From contig CAMYIQ010000081.1 in the NCBI GenBank assembly GCA_947258465.1, positions 1 through 13,020 of the forward strand: DNA of 13,020 nt. Direction: 5' to 3'. The notes under the pieces were generated by a model. The model was not told where the DNA came from, did no database searches, and was given only the letters and a program-made list of their open reading frames with translations. The DNA comes from an uncultured Erythrobacter sp. GTDB taxonomy: Bacteria; Pseudomonadota; Alphaproteobacteria; Sphingomonadales; Sphingomonadaceae. A program made the position numbers and the translations under genes. Below, one piece after another: positions 8,657 through 13,020 of the stretch; positions within the stretch are counted from its first letter, which is position 1, and every line of letters starts with the position of its first letter.

Positions 8657-9079
8657 GTGTTCGGCGACGTGATCGATTATGAAAAGGTCACGATCCGCCG
8701 CCGTAAATGGTTTCCGTTTCAGCCCCGCACGATAACCATGGCACCGCGCGGCCATGTGCATTTCCACCCGCGCGGAGAGGCTTATTGCGACGACTTCTCC
8801 AAAGCCGACATTCTGCGCCAGGGACTGCTGATTCACGAACTCGTACATGTCTGGCAGGTGCAGACGCGCGGCAAGTGGTTCCTCGTCACCCGGCGCATGC
8901 CCTGGGCGCGCTACGATTATGCGCTCAAGCCGGGGTGGCCGCTCGAACGCTACGGCATCGAACAGCAGGCCGAGATCGTGAAGCATGCCTTCTGGCTGCG
9001 CAACGGCGTCAAAGTCGCGGGGGTCGCCGATCCGGCAGCCTACGATCTGCTGGTGCGCTTTCGCGGCGCCAGGGGATAG
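8657..9079 (+). CDS. 'Vgr related' HELVH protein, putative metallopeptidase-like (start uncertain)
   Basis: From the GTG at 8657 this gives 140 residues resembling sphingomonad 'vgr related proteins', a small family with no proven function. Visible are RRKWFPFQPRTITMAPRGH, a zinc-type HELVH at 60-64 and a conserved EQQAEIVKH with E102/E106 that may give a third ligand. The GTG is the only canonical start in the frame, which is open from 8534. However, the sequence just upstream of it, LTQGEIALARSVFGDVIDY, looks like the family's usual N-terminus (recalled). The true protein therefore probably starts earlier, at a CTG (8624 or 8540) or through a frameshift or an assembly error. It lies on the same strand as the PCu(A)C gene and is convergent with the glycine-zipper lipoprotein. 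Catalytic activity is not established. Confidence 0.8.
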   Translation: MFGDVIDYEKVTIRRRKWFPFQPRTITMAPRGHVHFHPRGEAYCDDFSKADILRQGLLIHELVHVWQVQTRGKWFLVTRRMPWARYDYALKPGWPLERYGIEQQAEIVKHAFWLRNGVKVAGVADPAAYDLLVRFRGARG

Positions 9080-9100
9080 GTCCGTAAGCGGCTAGCAACG

Positions 9101-9126
9101 AAAAAGCCGCCCCTTGCGGGACGGCT
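9101..9126 (-). terminator. Rho-independent terminator of the hrcA-grpE-DUF885-lipoprotein unit
   Basis: In the minus-strand RNA, AGCCGTCCC pairs with GGGGCGGCT around a GCAA tetraloop (nine pairs, one of them G-U), and the 3' arm runs into TTTTT (9105-9101). It is 23 bases past the stop of the glycine-zipper gene. Outer AACGA/TCGTT bases can extend the stem. The plus strand also forms the stem, 25 bases past the vgr-like stop, but with a poor T-tract there, so termination is best supported on the minus strand. Confidence 0.88.
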
Positions 9127-9149
9127 CTTCGTTCAGCGGGATCGATGCT

Positions 9150-9443
9150 TTAGCGCCAGTAGCGTGCATAGCGGTCATCGTCGCGGCAATCGTCGTCGAC
9201 ATAGCGCCCGTCGCCGTAATAGCCGTCGCAATCGTCGTCCTTGTCGCTGACGTAGCCGACGACCCCGCCGATCGCCGCGCCGGCAAGCGCGTAGGTTTTG
9301 AGATCTTCACCCAGAAGAGCGCTCAGCCCGGCGCCCGCAGCGGCACCGGCAGCCGCGCCTTCGACCGCGTAGTTTTGCGCGCAGGCGCCCAGACTCAGAC
9401 TTGAGGCCAAAAGGGCGGGCGCGAGTAGCAGTTTGGTATTCAT
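9150..9443 (-). CDS. Small glycine-zipper lipoprotein with Asp-rich repeated tail
   Basis: This 97-residue envelope protein has a signal peptide ending in lipobox LGAC with lipidated Cys21. A glycine/alanine zipper follows (GAAAGAAAGAG, about 29-39, and GAAIGGVVG, about 55-63), of the kind that packs transmembrane or outer-membrane helices. The C-terminal third is strikingly acidic and Tyr-rich, with two imperfect 14-residue units each starting DDDC (69-82 and 83-96). D67, D69, D71 and D78 are spaced somewhat like a calcium-binding loop, which is only suggestive. The start is the ATG at 9443, with GGAGAG just upstream. It lies 59 bases after the DUF885 gene and is followed by a strong terminator, so it is probably the last gene of that transcription unit. 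The specific function is unknown. Confidence 0.85.
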   Translation of the reverse strand: MNTKLLLAPALLASSLSLGACAQNYAVEGAAAGAAAGAGLSALLGEDLKTYALAGAAIGGVVGYVSDKDDDCDGYYGDGRYVDDDCRDDDRYARYWR

Positions 9444-9502
9444 CGGTTCTCTCCGTCGGCTTCCCTGTTGGTAGCTTTACGGACCAGAAGCGCGCCCGTT
9501 CC

Positions 9503-11254
9503 TCAGTCGTATGTCACGCCGGCAAGGCCCTGTCCGCCATCGGCGATAAAGGCATCGATCCGGGCCTCGAGCGCGGGTAGCGGCACCGAACCAAGCGAGA
9601 GCACGACATCATGGAACTTGCGGATGTCGAAATCCGTGCCCAGCGCCTTTTCCGCTTTCGCGCGTACGCGGCGCATGGTCATTTCGCCCAGCTTGTAAGC
9701 CAGGGCCTGGCCCGGCCAACTGATATAGCGATCGATTTCGGTCCCCACTTCCCGGTCCGAAAGGGCCGTATGGCGGGAAAGGTACTCAACCGCCTGCTCG
9801 CGGGTCCACCCATAATGGTGAATCCCGGTGTCGATCACCAACCGGGCGGCACGCCACATCTCGTAGGATAGTTGGCCGAAACGCTCATACGGATTGCGGT
9901 AAATGCCCATCTCGTTGCCGAGATACTCGACATAAAGCCCCCAGCCCTCGCCGAAGCCGGAGAAATAGGTTTGGCGGCGGAAGCGCGGTGCATCGTCGCG
10001 TTCGAGCGCGATGGCTGCCTGAAAGGAATGACCCGGCGCGCATTCATGCATGGTGAGTGCAGGGATATTGTAAACCGGGCGCGAGGGCAGATCGTGCGTG
10101 TTGATCTGGCAATATTCGAGCCCGCCCCGGCCAGCGGTGTAGAACGGCGCAATGGCCGGATCGACCGGGCGCAGACCGTGGCGATAGCGTGGCAGGAAAC
10201 CGAAATATTCACCCAGCTTGTCGTCGACACGCTTGGCCGTATAGGCGGCAACGCCCATCAACTCGTCGGGGGTATCGGCGACGAATTGCGGATCGGCGCG
10301 CAGGAAAGCGATGAACTCGCCGAGGGTTCCCTCGAAGCCTGCGTCCGCTTTGGCCTTCTCCATCTCCGCAGTGATCCGGGCGACTTCCTCCAGACCGATC
10401 CGGTGTATCTCCTCCGCCGTGAGATCGAGCGTCGTGTATTGCCGGATCTGCTGGGCGTAATAGGCGGCCCCGTCGGGCAAATCGCGCGCGCCCAAAGTCC
10501 TTCGCGTTCTCGCCAGGTACTCATCGCGAAAAAAGGCCAGCCACTCGGCGTAGGCCGGGGTCACGTTTTCGCGAATCGCATCACGCCCGGCTGCTTTCAG
10601 CAGCTCGCGATCCGCCGACGAAAGACCTTGTGGCATGTCCGCGAATGGCCGCCAGAAGGGGCTCTTTTCGGGATCGTCCACGACATAGGACGCGATCGAA
10701 ACGTCACGCCCTTCCAGCGTTACGCGCGGCACGGAAAATCCACGGGTCAGACCGGCGCGTGCATTGGCCGTCTGTTCGCCGAAATAGCGCGGAATGTCCC
10801 GCATCCGGCCAATATAGTTCTCATACTCCTCGACCGTGCCGAAACCGCTGCGCGCTGCTAGATAGGACCAGAAATTGCTGTCGCTATCGAACGGCATTTC
10901 CCATTCGGCAAAGCGCGCATCGCCGATCTCGGCTTCCAGCAATGTCCGCAGCACCGCCGCATTGGTTCGCGCCTCTGCGGTCAGAGCGGCAGTGTCGATC
11001 GCATCGAGCCGGTCGAGATAGCGCCGATACTGCGAAGCACGGGCCTGCTGCGCTGCGGGCGTTACCGAGGACAAGGCACTGCCCTGCCTGATCGCTCCGC
11101 TTGCGGTTTCGGTCAGGCCATGCTGGTCGAGCTGGTAATCGTAAAACGTGTCGGCCAGCGCCGAAAGTGCCTCGTCGGCCTCTTGCTGTGCGGCAAGCGG
11201 CGAAGCGAGTGTGGAGGCGACGAAGACCGCCGCTCCGAAAATGGCAGTCCTCAT
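9503..11254 (-). CDS. Secreted DUF885 family protein, putative zinc metallopeptidase
   Basis: This 583-residue DUF885 protein begins with a Sec signal peptide (MRTAIFGAAVFVASTLASPLAAQQ, cleavage after about residue 22), so it should act in the periplasm or outside the cell. The family's metal-binding signature is HECAPGH at 403-409. It is followed by GFGEGWGLYVEYLG, where E436 or E443 can supply the remaining zinc ligand. YNIPALTMHE before the motif and the long helical N-terminal half also fit. Length is normal for the family. The start is the ATG at 11254, with GGGGAGAG three bases upstream. The gene starts 23 bases after grpE on the same strand with no terminator between, suggesting co-transcription with hrcA-grpE. 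Peptidase activity is a family-level prediction; the substrate is unknown. Confidence 0.92.
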   Translation of the reverse strand: MRTAIFGAAVFVASTLASPLAAQQEADEALSALADTFYDYQLDQHGLTETASGAIRQGSALSSVTPAAQQARASQYRRYLDRLDAIDTAALTAEARTNAAVLRTLLEAEIGDARFAEWEMPFDSDSNFWSYLAARSGFGTVEEYENYIGRMRDIPRYFGEQTANARAGLTRGFSVPRVTLEGRDVSIASYVVDDPEKSPFWRPFADMPQGLSSADRELLKAAGRDAIRENVTPAYAEWLAFFRDEYLARTRRTLGARDLPDGAAYYAQQIRQYTTLDLTAEEIHRIGLEEVARITAEMEKAKADAGFEGTLGEFIAFLRADPQFVADTPDELMGVAAYTAKRVDDKLGEYFGFLPRYRHGLRPVDPAIAPFYTAGRGGLEYCQINTHDLPSRPVYNIPALTMHECAPGHSFQAAIALERDDAPRFRRQTYFSGFGEGWGLYVEYLGNEMGIYRNPYERFGQLSYEMWRAARLVIDTGIHHYGWTREQAVEYLSRHTALSDREVGTEIDRYISWPGQALAYKLGEMTMRRVRAKAEKALGTDFDIRKFHDVVLSLGSVPLPALEARIDAFIADGGQGLAGVTYD

Positions 11255-11277
11255 CGTCTCTCCCCTATGGCCCGGGA

Positions 11278-11874
11278 TCAGTCGGGTTTCTTGGCCACGC
11301 CAACCATTGCGGGCCGCAGCAGGCGGTCCTTGATCATATAGCCGGCCTGCATTTCCTGTACGATGACGCCGGGCTCTTCCTCGTCGGTCGGCACTTCCAT
11401 CATCGCCTGATGCTGGTTCGGATCGAGCGGCATGCCCTTGGCTGCGATACGGGTGATACCATTCTGGCCGAAGACCTTCTCCAGCTCGCGCTGTGTCGCC
11501 TCGATCCCGGCAATGAAGTTCTTCGCTTTCTCATGCTCGCGAAGCTCTTCGGGTACATGGTCGAGCGCGCGGGCAAGGTTATCGGCCACGCCCAGAATAT
11601 CGCGAGCGAAGCTGGTCGCAGCGTAATTGCGTGCATCCTGGACGTCCTTTTCAAGGCGGCGGCGCACATTCTGCGTTTCCGCCCGGGCATACAGTACGTC
11701 CTGCATCGCGTTATCGAGATCGCCCTTGAGTTTGGCCAAAGCGTCTTCGAGGCCACTTTCTTCCTCGGCCGCTTCACCGTCGTCGCGCAGATGTTCGGGT
11801 ACACCTTCCATTTCACGCGCCACTTCTTCGTCGACCGCCTTGTCTTGCGGCTCTTTGTTGTTCTCGTCGTTCAC
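11278..11874 (-). CDS. grpE: Nucleotide exchange factor GrpE
   Basis: GrpE releases ADP from DnaK and resets the Hsp70 cycle. The 198-residue sequence has an acidic, disordered N-terminus (1-42). A long dimerising coiled coil follows (about 45-100: LAKLKGDLDNAMQDVLYARAE), then a C-terminal beta domain with the hallmark NQHQAMMEVP and PGVIVQEMQAGYMIKDRLLRPAMVGVAK. The start is a GTG at 11874, with AGGG eight bases upstream; no ATG is better placed. Only 13 bases separate it from the hrcA stop, so hrcA and grpE form one operon. The DUF885 gene follows after 23 bases. The DnaK/DnaJ partners are encoded on the same strand 3.4 kb downstream. Confidence 0.98.
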   Translation of the reverse strand: MNDENNKEPQDKAVDEEVAREMEGVPEHLRDDGEAAEEESGLEDALAKLKGDLDNAMQDVLYARAETQNVRRRLEKDVQDARNYAATSFARDILGVADNLARALDHVPEELREHEKAKNFIAGIEATQRELEKVFGQNGITRIAAKGMPLDPNQHQAMMEVPTDEEEPGVIVQEMQAGYMIKDRLLRPAMVGVAKKPD

Positions 11875-11887
11875 TGGAAAAACCCTG

Positions 11888-12931
11888 TTAGCCTATTCGT
11901 TTGCCCAAGGATCGGGCCGTGAAATCCACCATGGGGACGACCCGCGCGTAATTCAACCGGGTCGGGCCGATGACACCCAGCACGCCGACCACCCTGCCTT
12001 CGCGATCGCGATAGGGCGAAGCGATCACCGAAGACCCGGAAAGCGAGAACAGCCGGTTCTCGCTGCCGATGAATATCCGCATAGCCTCCGCACGCCGCGC
12101 ACGCTCGAGCAGGCTGGCGACCGATTGCTTGCTTTCCAGATCGTCGAGCAGCGAGCGCACACGTTCGATATCTCCCAAGGCCACGTCATCGAGTAGATTG
12201 GCCTGGCCGCGCACGATCAACACCGGGCGGTTGGTTGCATCCTCGCTCCAGATTGCCAGCCCGCGCTGCACGAGATCGCGGCTGGCTTCGTCGAGGGCGG
12301 ATCGCCCGCTGGCGATTTCCTGTGCGACCATGCTTGCGGCCTCAGCCAGCGTCCGGCCCGAGGTGTGGGCGGTGAGATAGTTGCTGGCCTGTTCAAGCGT
12401 AGTGCCGAGCGCTTCTACCGGCAGAGACAGAATACGGTTCTCGATATGCCCATCTTCGCCGACGAGCACGGCGAGCACTCGATTGGCATCGAGCGCGGTC
12501 AGCGAAACCTGAGCCAAGCGAGGCTCGCGCGTGGGCACCATCACCATCCCGGCGGCGCCCGAAAGATCGGAAAGAAGCGCGCTGGTTTTCTCGAGTGCAC
12601 GCTCGATCGGCCCCGGTTCCGCCAGCCGCTGTTCGATAGCGGCACGCTCCTCTTGCGACGGTTCGGCAACCTGCATCATCGCATCGACGAAAAGGCGCAG
12701 GCCGCTTTCGGTCGGCATCCGTCCGGCACTGGTATGCGGCGCCGCCAACAGGCCGCGCTGTTCGAGCTCGGCCAGAACCGAACGGATCGAGGCCGGTGAG
12801 AGGTTCACTCCGCTCTCGCTCGCGAGAGCTTTCGATCCCACCGGCGCGCCGCTGTCGAGATAGCCTTCCACCACGAGACGGAAGATATCGCGCGCGCGGT
12901 CCGACAGATCAGTGAGCGGTGGAGAATTCAT
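11888..12931 (-). CDS. hrcA: Heat-inducible transcription repressor HrcA
   Basis: HrcA represses class I heat-shock genes by binding CIRCE operators, with GroE modulating its activity. The 347 residues show the N-terminal winged-helix DNA-binding domain (about 1-75: DRARDIFRLVVEGYLDSGAPVGSK, LSPASIRSVLAELEQRGLL, HTSAGRMPT). A GAF-like core and the conserved C-terminal end follow (VVGVLGVIGPTRLNYARVVPMVDFTARSLGKRI). The start is the ATG at 12931, with a weak AGG six bases upstream. It leads the hrcA-grpE operon. No CIRCE repeat is visible in the 89 bases upstream or before dnaK, so its targets here are probably elsewhere (groESL is the usual one in alphaproteobacteria). Confidence 0.98.
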   Translation of the reverse strand: MNSPPLTDLSDRARDIFRLVVEGYLDSGAPVGSKALASESGVNLSPASIRSVLAELEQRGLLAAPHTSAGRMPTESGLRLFVDAMMQVAEPSQEERAAIEQRLAEPGPIERALEKTSALLSDLSGAAGMVMVPTREPRLAQVSLTALDANRVLAVLVGEDGHIENRILSLPVEALGTTLEQASNYLTAHTSGRTLAEAASMVAQEIASGRSALDEASRDLVQRGLAIWSEDATNRPVLIVRGQANLLDDVALGDIERVRSLLDDLESKQSVASLLERARRAEAMRIFIGSENRLFSLSGSSVIASPYRDREGRVVGVLGVIGPTRLNYARVVPMVDFTARSLGKRIG

Positions 12932-12938
12932 GGTGCCT

Positions 12939-12966
12939 ATCTAACCACTCCCCTTGCGGCCTCAAG
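12939..12966 (-). promoter_or_regulatory. Candidate heat-shock-type promoter of hrcA-grpE
   Basis: On the minus strand, CTTG (12966-12963), a 17-base spacer and GTTAGAT (12945-12939) partly match the alphaproteobacterial RpoH pattern: the -35 is good, the -10 matches four of six defined positions, and the spacing equals that of the dnaK promoter. The predicted transcription start would be at or within a few bases of the hrcA ATG (12931). A sigma-70 reading (TTGAGG-N16-TAGATA) overlaps it. Confidence 0.35.
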
Positions 12967-13015
12967 ACCCATGCGCCACACGCGTCCCCGAGATTCGACT
13001 GCAATGGAGACCCCT

Positions 13016-13020
13016 ATGCG
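13016..13020 (+). CDS. rph: Probable first codons of rph (RNase PH), rest beyond the window
   Basis: Only ATG-CG is inside the window. It is preceded by GGAGA (13006-13010) at a five-base spacing, an ideal ribosome-binding site for this GC-rich genome. RNase PH proteins typically begin Met-Arg, and rph is the usual divergent neighbour of hrcA in alphaproteobacteria, so rph is the best guess. The call rests on the ribosome-binding site and expected synteny, not on protein sequence. Confidence 0.4.

Noticed and set aside
9872..10861. A 329-codon open frame on the plus strand, antisense to the DUF885 gene
   Set aside because: There is no ribosome-binding site or domain; it is a shadow of a gene with clear metal-binding motifs and a signal peptide.

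Overview
The window looks like a high-GC alphaproteobacterial chromosome, most likely from Sphingomonadales (the Erythrobacter/Altererythrobacter/Sphingopyxis side). This rests on protein flavour and gene order: radA next to cvpA, hrcA-grpE, dnaK-dnaJ, a 'vgr related' HELVH protein of the sphingomonad type, and a 770-residue patatin-like protein. It is mostly core housekeeping DNA. I see no insertion sequence, prophage, CRISPR array, rRNA or tRNA, and no intergenic gap over 300 bases. The largest gap is the 178-base space upstream of dnaK.

Layout, left to right. (1) 1-1724, minus strand: cvpA (its 3' end lies off the left edge) downstream of radA. (2) 1797-4112, plus strand: a large patatin-like lipid hydrolase, divergent from radA. 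Its stop codon interlocks with that of the next gene in a shared CTAG. (3) 4109-7885, minus strand: dnaK, dnaJ and a DUF6445/2-oxoglutarate-oxygenase-like protein. A strong alphaproteobacterial heat-shock (RpoH-type) promoter lies upstream of dnaK, and a long hairpin lies between dnaK and dnaJ. (4) 8064-9079, plus strand: a PCu(A)C copper-chaperone lipoprotein with a perfect copper-binding motif, then the HELVH 'vgr related' protein. The latter has an unclear, probably non-AUG start, and a perfect 14-bp inverted repeat separates the two genes. (5) 9150-12931, minus strand: hrcA, grpE, a secreted DUF885 metallopeptidase and a small glycine-zipper lipoprotein. These are tightly spaced and end at a clear intrinsic terminator. 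(6) The right edge: a Shine-Dalgarno sequence and ATG-CG that probably begin rph (RNase PH), divergent from hrcA.

How the genes work together: HrcA, GrpE, DnaK and DnaJ make up the Hsp70 chaperone machine and one of its regulators, brought here within about 8 kb. dnaK appears to be controlled by RpoH and has no visible CIRCE operator, which fits the usual alphaproteobacterial division of labour (RpoH for dnaKJ, HrcA/CIRCE for groESL). The genes between and around the chaperones (copper chaperone, DUF885 peptidase, lipoprotein, DUF6445) are mainly envelope or metal functions that may share heat-shock transcription by position.

I did not find a convincing, previously undescribed multi-gene system. 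The best leads are local: back-to-back overlapping dnaK/copper-chaperone promoters, the dnaK-dnaJ hairpin, the nested CTGA start/stop overlaps before the vgr-like gene, and the extension of the hrcA-grpE unit into envelope genes.
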